Of a stretch of DNA of 64,000 bases, positions 12,360 through 23,000 are shown piece by piece. Every line of letters starts with the position of its first letter. Position 1 is the stretch's first letter. The DNA lies in assembly GCF_000003815.2 (NCBI RefSeq), contig NC_049980.1:3528361-3592360 (forward strand), written 5' to 3'. The stretch is from Branchiostoma floridae. Taxonomy: Eukaryota; Chordata; Leptocardii; Amphioxiformes; Branchiostomatidae. A program made the translations under genes and the position numbers. The notes under the pieces are model-generated. The model made no database searches, was not told where the DNA came from, and saw only the letters and a program-made list of their open reading frames with translations.

Positions 12360-13370
12360 TGATATTATATTACTAATAGTTATATTGCAAATCATAAAAA
12401 GCAGCTGCAAAATGAACAAATTTAATTACTACTAGTACGGCCTCAGTAGAAAAATAAAACACTGGAAAACAGATACCCATCTCATAGTTTGCCCAAGTCA
12501 GTTTTAAAACCAAAGAAATTTGAACAAAAAAAACTCTTTTAGTTCAGTTTTTGGTTCCCATATTTTCATTTCCTTAATAATATCATTGTATGTTGAATAC
12601 TTTGACAAATGTGCTAGAAATTCGAAAACTTAGCCTAGAATACTTACCAGCCAAATAAACAGGGACACAAGACTATCTTGGTAAGTCCTCCCTGGCTTTC
12701 AAGTTTGCCTCTTGCCCTCCATGTCAACCGAAAAACTGCAAACACAAACTGTTCTGGAACGGCATTGTTCAGTAATCTCGAACGTGAATCGAACTCAATC
12801 CGCATTTCTGTCATGGTTCTATCCCACATTCTTCAACTTTGAGATCCTTTTTCATTAGATTAATCCCCCAGGTATGTTAAAAGCTTGAGAAATTGCCGAA
12901 ATGCGCAGTAAGAGACAATGTTTTGCAGAAAGATGCACGCACGCTGTCCCCACACTGCCATTTCTACATTTCCCGCCAATATTCCAAAATGGACTGTTCC
13001 AACTACATAACCTTGTCGTTTCGATCCTATATGCATTCGTCAATGTCATACACCTATTCAAATTTGCTATTTAAATAAATAAAACAGTTACAAAATTACA
13101 ATGTAAATGGCTCTAGTGGCATTTAAGAGCATCTGCCATCTATTTCAACATTATTCTATATTCGTTGTCACCTCTTATATAATGGTCTGGCCTCTTATAG
13201 GTCAAAGGTTAGGTATCGCCGCAGTTTTATAAACTTGTTAACATTTCTTGGATATCGTGACATTTGTAGGCGCTTCAGACCTCCCAGAACCCACTAATTA
13301 ATGCGGAGAACTTTAAACTCGGCTGCTTCTGTCCTCCTTACAAGATATAGCTCTACTGTGTTCAGGGGGA
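12360..13370. other. Intergenic stretch between divergent genes
   Basis: This separates the minus-strand CatSper2 gene from the plus-strand C15orf40-like gene. Short open frames on both strands (for example 12644-12829 and 12893-13078) show no recognisable domain. Untranslated first exons or promoters of either gene may lie here, but I cannot place them. Confidence 0.4.
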
Positions 13371-13378
13371 GACCAGGA

Positions 13379-15520
13379 ATGCCTAAAAAACAGACAAGAG
13401 GAGGGGGAAGCTAGCAGAGAAGGTAGCGTAAACAAATTTTGGTTCCTGATTTTCAAAAAAGGAAGGGTAAAGGATTTCTGAAGAGAAACAACGTGAGAAA
13501 TTGTGGAATATTTGTTTCTCATGTACTTGGTTTGTATCTAAACCTTGGTATTTTCACCGAACTGTCTCCGCGAGAGGCGTCCAGTACTCGTTATGTTGGT
13601 AACATGTTGATGTCCTTGGTGCTAGTTGGCTTTCCTCCAGCTCAAGCTACTCTATTTACATTATGTAGCCTAGGCTCTAGCTTGTTTTAGTAGTCGATTT
13701 CTCTGTCTCTGACTGTCTGTCTCTGTCGCTCTCCCTTTATCCCCCTCTGTCTCTGTCTTTCTCTCTCTCTTTTTCTATCTCCCCCTCTCTCTATCTTTCT
13801 ACATGTGTGTGTGTATTGCCTACCCAGTAAACTGCCTCATGGTATGACACGCCAGGCTCGCACTCACTCAGAGGGCCACAAGCTGCATATTTGGACGGCT
13901 TTATTTGATTCACCCACACTGGGAAGGTCCCCTACTCTTTTTGATAAGTGTGGTGGGTTCTTTTCTGTGCTCAATGTGTGTCTCTCCCCAAACAAGGCTT
14001 TTTCCTGCTTGCAGTCTATAATGAACATCATCCCATACAATGCTGCCGTATAAGACTGCAAGCAAGAGATATCTCTGGAACAGTACCCTGGTTATCAGAG
14101 TACAACTCCAGCCGGCCAAGGGATTATGCCACCTATGCTACTCCTGGCCGGCTAATTCGATTTACGGGGCTATGTTGCTAGGGGCCCGGGAAAGAATCGT
14201 AGCCGCGAACGCTGTTCTCTGGCGACAAGGGTACTGGAACAGTGTCCTAGACTAAAATGTTGCCCATTACTTACTGCTGACCTTTTTATTTTTTTTTTAC
14301 CTTACATGTAGGTAGGGGCCAATGCAGCGCCTATTGTCCAGGCTTCACCAGTCACTCAGAGTAAGGATGGGTCCATCCTGGTAGCCATACATGCCAAGCC
14401 TGGAGCCAAGGCTAATGCCATAACAGGTCAGAACTTGAACTATGTAAACCATGAGCGAGTGAGTGAGTGAGTGAGTGAGTGAGTGAGTGAGTGAGTGAGT
14501 GAGTGAGTGAGTGAGTGAGTGAGTGAGTGAGTGTGAGAGCGAGCGAGAGTGAGTGAGTGAGTGAGTGGGTGAGTGAGTGAGTGAGTGAGTGAGAGCGAGT
14601 GAGTGAGTGGGTGAGTGAGTGAGTGAGAGCAAGTGAGTGAGTGAGTGAGTGAGTGATTATATGACACACCAGTTACAAGGGCAGTCAAACTGTTTGAATT
14701 TCCAGTAATAGTTATATTGCCATACATTGTGTATGCATTGATGTGCAAATATGTCTCGTAGGTATAATTTCCACTAACCAAAGAAACTATTGATCATGGC
14801 TTTTGATTTGTCCTAGGGATTTGAACCCCTTACCCCGTGCACATGTCGCACATCTTTTTAACATACTTTCCCAACAGTGCTATACTTGATGTCTTCCCTC
14901 TCCACCATAGATGTAACAACAGAGACTGTTGGTGTGCAGATAACAGCGCCCCCTATGGAGGGTGAAGCAAATGCAGAACTCTGCAGATACTTGGCAGGTG
15001 TCCTAGAGGTCAAGAAAAGTGCTGTATCGTTGGAAAGGGTACGTTCACGTTTGCAGGTGTAAAATTTGAATCTTTCTAAGATTTTAAGCTTGTCCCTGGT
15101 TGATTGCTTATCAAAAGACAGTGTATTAGTATTTACATGTAATTAGTATCCTAATCAAAGTGATGTACCACTGAAGAGTAGGAAAATTGAATGTGTATAC
15201 TAGTATCATGCTTCAAAAAGCTCTGTTGAGGATAATCACTTAAACCTTTTCTTCTTTGTACATTGTACTTAAGATTTATACACCAGAATTTTCGAAGCTA
15301 TCAGCATTTACTACATATACTCCATAATGTCAGGCCTTTTCTTTATAAAATAATAGTGTTAAGATGCTTATCTTTGTATACATAAGCAGAGGGGGCTTAT
15401 GATGATTTAAAAAAAAATCTATCTGTACAGGGTGCCAAGTCAAGAGAGAAGACTGTCCGAGTCGACACTCCGGGAACCACAATAGATGCAGTACTTCAGA
15501 GAATAAAAGCAGCAATTTAA
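13379..15520 (+). CDS. C15orf40: UPF0235/DUF167 (YggU-like) protein, C15orf40 homologue
   Basis: A small DUF167 protein, a widespread family of unknown biochemical role. Exons 14316-14426 ([17 protein letters not shown]), 14911-15038 ([20 protein letters not shown] then [17 protein letters not shown]) and 15431-15520 ([11 protein letters not shown], stop at 15518-15520) have GT-AG ends and join in phase. They carry the family's hallmarks: the HAKPG strand, the APP..GEAN..L core and GxKSREK. A likely first exon is 13379-13422, starting MPKKQTRG like the vertebrate protein, but a run of five G puts a stop four codons before its donor. One G fewer would read through and join exon 2 in phase. The second intron holds a long GAGT repeat. 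Confidence 0.82.
13690..13810. repeat. Pyrimidine-rich TCTC/CTGT low-complexity tract
   Basis: Runs of CTCTGTCTCTGTC and CTCTCTCTTTTTC on the plus strand within the first intron of the C15orf40-like gene. No coding value. Confidence 0.7.
14452..14655. repeat. (GAGT)n microsatellite
   Basis: About 200 bp of GAGT units with GAGC and GGGT variants, starting 25 bp after the donor of the exon ending at 14426. The Ser/Leu/Thr/His open frames on the minus strand are repeat artefacts. The same motif on the other strand occurs at 27206-27336. Confidence 0.95.
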
Positions 15521-15542
15521 GAAAAATCACAACCCTTATGAC

Positions 15543-15839
15543 CTAACGAAACTAAGGATTAATGCTCACACCTTACAAATTGAAAAGAGCCAACACTACA
15601 ACACACCAGCCAATGAGAGACTTCGTCCCACATGCCATAATAACATAGAGAACGAATTCCACTTCTTAATGGATTGTCCGACCTACGAAGAAGACCGTCA
15701 AAAGTCATTACAATCTGCATATAAGTCTGATATTGTACTACCACAGGCTAAGACAGAGATATTCAATATGATATTATTATGTCCTGTTCATATATCTGCC
15801 TACATAGGCCAATTCATTTACAACTCCTTGCATAAATGA
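15543..15839 (+). pseudogene. C-terminal tail of a LINE-like ORF2 (relic)
   Basis: An open stretch of about 98 codons begins LTKLRINAHTLQIEK and contains RLRPTCHNNIENEFHFLMDC, ending in TGA at 15837-15839. The R-L-x-P-x-C ... E-x-x-F-H-F-L-x-x-C-P pattern is the cysteine/histidine tail found after the reverse transcriptase of many non-LTR elements. It lacks a start and any catalytic domain and follows the C15orf40-like stop by about 20 bp, so it may be transcribed as part of that 3' UTR. Confidence 0.65.
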
Positions 15840-16017
15840 GAAAATGCTATATTGACATAATGATCTGAAGTATTAGCTTGTATGATATTAACTAGATTGG
15901 CTGAAATGCTGTAATTCAGTTTTAAGTTCAGTTCAGTTCATGGCAGGGCATTAGCACTCTTTCTATAGTTAAAGTATATAATGAACATTGTAGCGAACTA
16001 CTTTCCGGCCGGATGGT

Positions 16018-16330
16018 ACCCAGGCTAATATCCGAGAATATCTCGACAACAAACCACAATATATTTATGCGGTTTGCGGATTACAATTAAGGTTACCTAC
16101 CAAGTGACCTTTCTAACGATACCAAGTTCAACCCGCCGGAACATTGTTTAAGATTGCAGAATCTCCAGCGTATATACGCGCGTAAGGGTGCGTTAGGGTG
16201 ATCCTATATCCGAGAATATCTTGACAACAAAGCACAATATATTTATACGGTTTGCTAGTTAAACCATTCTCGCACTGTACATAAATAAAGATGAACTGAA
16301 CTGATGAACTGAACTGAACAATCCTCTCCA
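16018..16330. repeat. Local direct duplication of about 50 bp
   Basis: ATATCCGAGAATATCTCGAC near 16030 recurs with few changes near 16208, each followed by the word CACAATATATTTAT. A run of GAACTGA words follows near 16290-16320. No gene seen. Confidence 0.6.
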
Positions 16331-16960
16331 CAACCGCTACACACCTACCAAATATCGTGAAAATCCCCCAGCTGGATTTTGATTTGGATGCTGCCCAAAA
16401 CAAATCGAAAAAATACTTAGGCTTACTGCTGTACCGTAGGAAAACGCCAGGTAAACCATTTTCGAACCTGGCATGCTTTTCCACAACTGCTACACACCTA
16501 CCAAAAGTAAAAAAGATACATTCGCAATTTATATGCTATTGACCTACATACAGACCCATGTAACAGAAAACATTATCTTCTTGACGAAAATAATAAATGT
16601 AACGTTACGTAACTTTATTATATCAAGGAGCTTTTAGTTTATACAGCATCTTGGTGTCCCTATCGGAATTACTAATCTCAAAGCAGATCCTACGGTGCCA
16701 TATTAAAGAAAGTATCAAAGCTGGCCAAGGAGTATAGCCGGCCAAAGAGAGTCGAATGGGCACCGGAGGGTATGATGTTATATTTAATACGCCACCGTGC
16801 ATCTGCTTTAAGATTACGGAATCACCAGTGACGTTTGACAAGCCCCTCCCGATCAGCTGGGTGCCTCGAGAAATTTCGTCATCACTGAGATTGCGTCATC
16901 GTATACACCGTGCTCTGATTGGTCAGCTTACTCACCTCTCTAGTGGAATAAACGGGTGTG

Positions 16961-17089
16961 ATTGGTCAATGAATCACTATCACGTGGAATTCACGTGCAC
17001 CTAATGAGTCAAAGCACAAAAGTCATATCCAGGCAGAAAGAGGTAGTCGTCAGTTCTGCTTCGACTTTGGCGAAGATAAGACGTTTTTG
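16961..17089 (+). promoter_or_regulatory. Perilipin candidate promoter and untranslated first exon 1a
   Basis: An inverted CCAAT box (ATTGG, 16961-16965) and two CACGTG E-boxes (16981-16986 and 16992-16997) precede a candidate exon ending GACGTTTTTG-like at 17089 followed by GTGAGTCTC. The arrangement and exon sequence are repeated at 20059-20180. CACGTG is the known site of USF, MITF/TFEB and SREBP-type factors; which binds here is unknown. There is no TATAAA in this copy (CATATCC at the same place). The start site is inferred from alignment of the two copies. Confidence 0.55.
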
Positions 17090-20000
17090 GTGAGTCTCTC
17101 TTATTCATTGTCCACAAGCTACGCACGCTACAAGAAGCTGATATAGAGTTGTTGAATATTTCCTCTGTAACTTTGTGTTTTAGGCGAATTTCCGTATGTT
17201 TTTTTCTGGTGTTTGCATTGGTGGACGTGTCCTTAGTCGGGTTACGCATGCGGATGATACCGTCACTTGACGACCAACAGCTGACTATTCCCGCCGAATT
17301 TCGAGACCAGATTACCTCTTAAATAGCCACATAAAGAAGGCCTCAATATCCCCCGATTTGATAAAGCCTAACAAGTAGGTTCTTACGTTCAGCGAAGGTA
17401 TTTGATTTCCAGAAAATGAGTGACGAAAGCAGGAAAATTGGAGCGTGGTTGTGGGAGGGGGGCATAATTAGTCATGTGGGTTGCATCATCACTTGGAGTT
17501 TACGTGTACGTTTGCACGTTTCTACGAAACTACGTGCGGAATAGATTATACTTGGAATCATGTGTGTGTACAGACTAAAAGGTTTGCTTGGAGAGTAAGC
17601 TGGTTTTAGAATTACTGATTGAGCCGAGCTCATCCTTCGTTAGTCGTTGCCTGATAATTTTACAGCGGGCCAGGGCGGTAGTCTGCTCGGACTACCTAAA
17701 GCCTGTAGCCGCCAAGCCAACTTTGCCAGTCCCCAGAGATTATAAAACTGGTCTTACATGAGTATAAAACTCAATAGGTAAAGATTAGACATTCCTGCCA
17801 GATTGTTTAATTGAAGGACAGTAGACACTGACAACACTGGATAGATTTTCTTGGTATTTTGATTAAATTATGCTCGTGGTAAATTCTTCACTCACTGTAA
17901 TTAGTGCAAAGTTAAAAATGAAAACCACGAAATCTTTGTTCAGTCTTTTGCCTGCCTATTGCAGCAGTTGAACCCCACCATTACACTTGTTTCGACAGTG
18001 AACTGAAAACCATGTAGTGAATGACTGAATGCCAAACACCACAATGAACACTCCAAATTGTTATCAACCAGCAGGAAATATCAAATCCCTGTGACCTCAA
18101 TTACAATTACAGTATTTGCAAACTTGCAATTACAATATTTGCCTGATTTCTTCTTTTCTCTCATTGCCCAAAGTAGGCAGTCTAGAATTACTATCATGAT
18201 GTATACTAGTACTTTGATATCTTTACATACATAAACGTAAGAAAATATTTGGGTGCACCCTGTGTACCCACAGAAAATAATTGGGTGCACGGCTCCAATT
18301 TTGGGTGCACCTGGGTGCACCCAGTATTTCAAGCCCTGAGTTAGTCTTAGTATTTGACTTGCAACCTTCCCTTTCTTCTTGCACGTGTAGTACACAAATG
18401 TGCTACTGCTCTACTGATATCAAGGGTCAGGCCGATTTTTAGGACAAGGTCTTTTACCTCTGATTCCCTAAGTGGTCCTTTATCAGTGATAAAGTTTGAC
18501 CAACTTTTGACCAACTTTTTTCAAGGATGAAACATGTTTGCAGCAACAATTACTATTAACCATGTTAGCACATGACCAAACTTTATAGGAGTAAGTACAC
18601 ACCAGTCACTCAACACTGCGTAAGCCAAGCTCTTCAGGTAACACACATTTACAAATGTATGTAACTGACGAAGAGAGGAACATTCATATAGGTAAATATT
18701 ATAGAAATGAAGACCAGACTTGTATGCTTAATGAGAAAACACTGTTTCCATAGTGCTATATGATAGCAAATTCATCTTTGTGGCCTTTGGAAGTTACAGT
18801 TGTGTGTATTTGAAGGTGAACATTGTTGACTATAATTATGCTAATGGCAGTCCATTTGTATAATGGATCAGAAAATGTTTTAAAAAGCCTGCTTTGGTAA
18901 GACTAATAATGTTGGACACCTGTAACTTGAGTGGAGATGATAATCAACGGATATAATTTCATTCAAATGAGGACCTTGTTTGCATACATTTTGTACATGA
19001 GTCAATGAAAAACATAATACATCAGTTGTAAAGGTTAAGAGCATTTGGTGGAGGGTTGAGGTCGTGGAACTCTAGAAAAGTATGTGGTGTTTTAATTTTA
19101 GTGTACCAGGTTTTTATGTTTTACATCCATGTGTGGTATGCATAAAGATGTTCATTACTATGGTATGACTACAGTCAAATATATCACAGAAGACATCTCT
19201 AGGGATCTGGTCTATATGGCAAGATGGTCACTATAGACAATCTTGATTCTTTAGGCCACACCAATTTAATTTCTTTGTTCACGGATTCGCTCGCTCCTAT
19301 TTTTTGGGGAAAAAAATAAAAATTACCACTAAGCAAATTTTCACCATTAATGAAACCATTCACCAACTTTCTGGTGGTAAATGGTACAAACATAAAAACT
19401 GACACTACTTTTGTAATTTTCAACGAACTGGTGCTGTTACTGTACATTAATAGTGTTTTTTTCAAGCTGAAAACTTTTTATTCTTTATGTTTTGGACTAG
19501 CCCTTACCTTTACCCCAACCATTTTACAATTTTTATTTTTATTTTGCCCTCTCGCTCCATATTTTTTATGAAAAAATCCGTGAACCAAGAAATTAGATTG
19601 GTGTGGCCTTATGTCTGTTTAAATGGGAGCAATAGTCCACGGGACCACAAAAAGAATGGTTACATAAGTTACATTGATTGGCCATGAATTGGCAAAAGTG
19701 ATTGTTGTAACGTTTAAGTATGTATGCTTGACTGTATTTTGCAGATGAGTTGCTATTGGCATCCATTGATTTAAAATTTGCATTCTTATCTTTATCCTCT
19801 TTACAACCTAAACGTCTGACCCATTTTCATGACAAGGACTCGCCCATTAATCAATGATAAAATCTGACCTGACTTATGAAACAAGTTTGTCATGTGTGTA
19901 CTACATGGTTACCGTCCACCACTAGTTGCATGTACTGCATGCAGACTGTGCCAAGGCTAAAGTGTTGGGCGTGAGTGCCGCGTGACCGTTAAAGTTTAAA

Positions 20001-23000
20001 AAAGAGAAAGGGCCCTGGTTGGTTGGCTTTTCCTCCTTGCCAGTAAAAAATGTACGTGATTGGTGAAGAAATGACTGTCACATGGAAGTTTGTGGAAATC
20101 ACGTGCACAAAAGTCATATAAAGGCACAAGTAAAGAGAAAGACGTTCATTTCTGAATCAACTTTGGCAAAGACGTTTTTGGTAAGTCTCTTCTCAAGTTT
20201 GTATGTTAGTCACGTTTGTAACATTACGGTGGTATACTGTGGTTTGTACTGTTGTTATCTGTGATGTGTCCGGTGACAACATTTCTAGGCTGTCTAAGTC
20301 GAGGATCAACGTAAACTATTCTTGCGACATTTTTTCTGAAATCTTTGTGCGACCACCTTGGACCTGGTGTGTGAGTGTGTGTGACTATCCTTTGCATGTC
20401 TAAATCAATGCCCTGCCACCAGTGGCTACTTCGCTGGTTTATGCCCCTATTACTTGATCTACCTGCCCCTTGGCGGCCTCAAACAAGTGAATCGATTCAA
20501 GATATTGCCTGTCTCTGCACTACCCTGGGAGCCAGACAGGACCGGGTAGCTAGCGAGTTTTGTTTGGGGACCCAAGGCAGTCAGCCCGCAGATCTCACAT
20601 TAGTGCTCCGGGGGAGTTTAAGCCTGAAGGAGTTATCGTAGATAAACTGTCCTAGCTGCCCGATCCCGGCTGGCTCTCAGGGTATCTCTGCACAGGCATC
20701 TTGAGCTCTTTTGTTGGATGTACTCTGCGTCTGTTTTACACTGGGTGACAAAAAAGTAGTCTGCTGCATGATAAAAAGAAGCGACTCTCTCGCCATTTTG
20801 AATATGTGCTCAACAAGGTTATTAGGCGCAGACAGCAATGGAGTCCACTCAGTCCAGCAATGTATTTAGTCTAAATAGACCATAGATCCTCCCGCATCAC
20901 TGTTGCATTGGTCAACTTGGCAGTGTGCAAAATACTTTTTTGAGCCAGGTTGCACAGTGTGCAACCTGGGGCAAAAGTTAGGTTGCACATTTGAATTTCA
21001 AGTTGGTCACTAATTGTACAGGGTTGGTTGTATGTCACTGGCCAGGTGGTCCTTATGTAGAAAGGTGGTAACTAATTGAACAGGTTTGACCGTTTGACTG
21101 TATATCAATGGCCAGATGGTCCTTATTTAGAGATAGAGTTGCATGTAGATTTGACTGTATACCAATGACCTGGTGGTCCTTCTGTAGCTATAGAGATGGT
21201 CACCTGTACAGGTTTGATTGTATTTTGCTAGTTGCAGACAAATTGCTGTTGGAATGTATGATATCATTTGCATACTTATCTTTACCTTCTTCACAACCCA
21301 GACGTCTGACCCATTTTTATGACAAGGACTCACCCATTAAGCAATGATGTCATCTGACGTGACTTTTGAAACTTTTAATGTGTTTACTCTTGGTCAAAGT
21401 CCACCACTACTAGTAGTTGCATGAGCTGCAAACTGTGCCAAGGCCCTTCCCCTTCTGATCTTTATACTACAGAAAGATGAATTGATAATTATATCCATTT
21501 GAGTAAACATTACCTAACCAGGATAGCATCAAGTGTTGGGCGTGACCGATAAAGTGCAAAGTGTGTTTGTCCTTGATGAAAGTCCAATGTACAATGTTTA
21601 GTTCATCTCCTAATAATAGCTATATTCTGATCTTTGTACTGTTGGACTGAAAGGATACATTGTATGATACAGACCAACCTTGCTCCCCAAGAAGACATTA
21701 CCTAACCAATTTGGCATCTCAAGTACATGTACACCATGAAGTTGGACTTGATCTTTGTAACAAGGTGTATTTGCTCTTGATGAGATTCCACCATAATGCA
21801 GTTTCATGTCCCTTCCGACATCATACTTTCGTAGTGATCTATTCCTCAAAATGCAGGGAGAAGTGTTTCTGAGGGTTATAGACTTTCTAAAATTTTCAAG
21901 GGCACCGCCTAAAAAGTGAAAAATAAAAACTAAAACGCTTATGCCTGTATGGCTTGCCACATGGCTTGATTGCGGCACTAAAAATATATACTACGATGCC
22001 CCTACACTGATAAAACTGGTGAGAACAAGTGTTGTACAATCATGTGTATTAGGAACCACAGACTGGAGAAGAATCTTAGTCTTGTTGTTCTACATTCAGG
22101 TAAGGACTGGTATGTAGTGTAATTCTAGAATCATAAAAAGTGTTTTGAGGCACGAGTGTGGAAGATATAATTTATCATTTTTCCTCTCCCTTCACAGGAT
22201 CGTATGTATCGCAAGCATCAGCAGGAAATCATGGCAGCCGAAACCGAGGACAACATCATCACGCGCGTGGGGAGCCTCCCGTTGGTCAGCGCCTCCGTGA
22301 CCCAGGTCACCAACATCTACAGCGCGGGAAAGGAGCGCTACCCGCTGGTCAAGTACGTTGGTGAGATGGCGGAGAAGACCGTGATGTATGCAGCCGACAC
22401 TGCAAAACCGGTCGTGAACAAGCTGGAACCACAGAGTGGGTATTTGGAGCAGTTGGCATAGAATTTAAGTGTTGATCAGTTTTATACTTCGGTGCACATT
22501 TTAGTCTGTTTCAAACTCTCGGGTTGAGAATTCCAAGCAACTGATTCAATGTTAACTTACACATCTCGTGTAGGTAGGGTTCCCAATGTTTGCTTTGGAG
22601 GATATATATCTGAAAGCTTTCCTTATGTTATGGCCAATTAGAAACTATAATTCCAATGTGTTTCCAACGGGTTTCATTGTAATCAATCACTCCTATGAGG
22701 AGAGCATAACAGACTACAGGCTGGCAGGTCCTTGTGTTTCTGTGGGTGGAGCGATTTGTCATGGATATTAGCTATATTTTCCATTGGGTTTCACATGTGT
22801 ATCCTTCAGTCATACATTCGAATTACAATAGAATAGTGTTCCAGTGTGTGCCTACTGTATGACTGTATGATTGCTCTTCTCATCCTTCCCACAGTTGCCG
22901 TGGCTAACAGCTATGCAGTGGCCGGCCTGAACAAACTGGAGGAGACTGTCCCCATCATCACCAGGGAGCCGGGCGTGATCGTTGGCGACACCAAGCAGGC

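Noticed and set aside
14345..14781. Ser/Leu/Thr/His-rich frames on the minus strand
   Set aside because: Translation of the (GAGT)n microsatellite in all frames; the real exon is on the plus strand.
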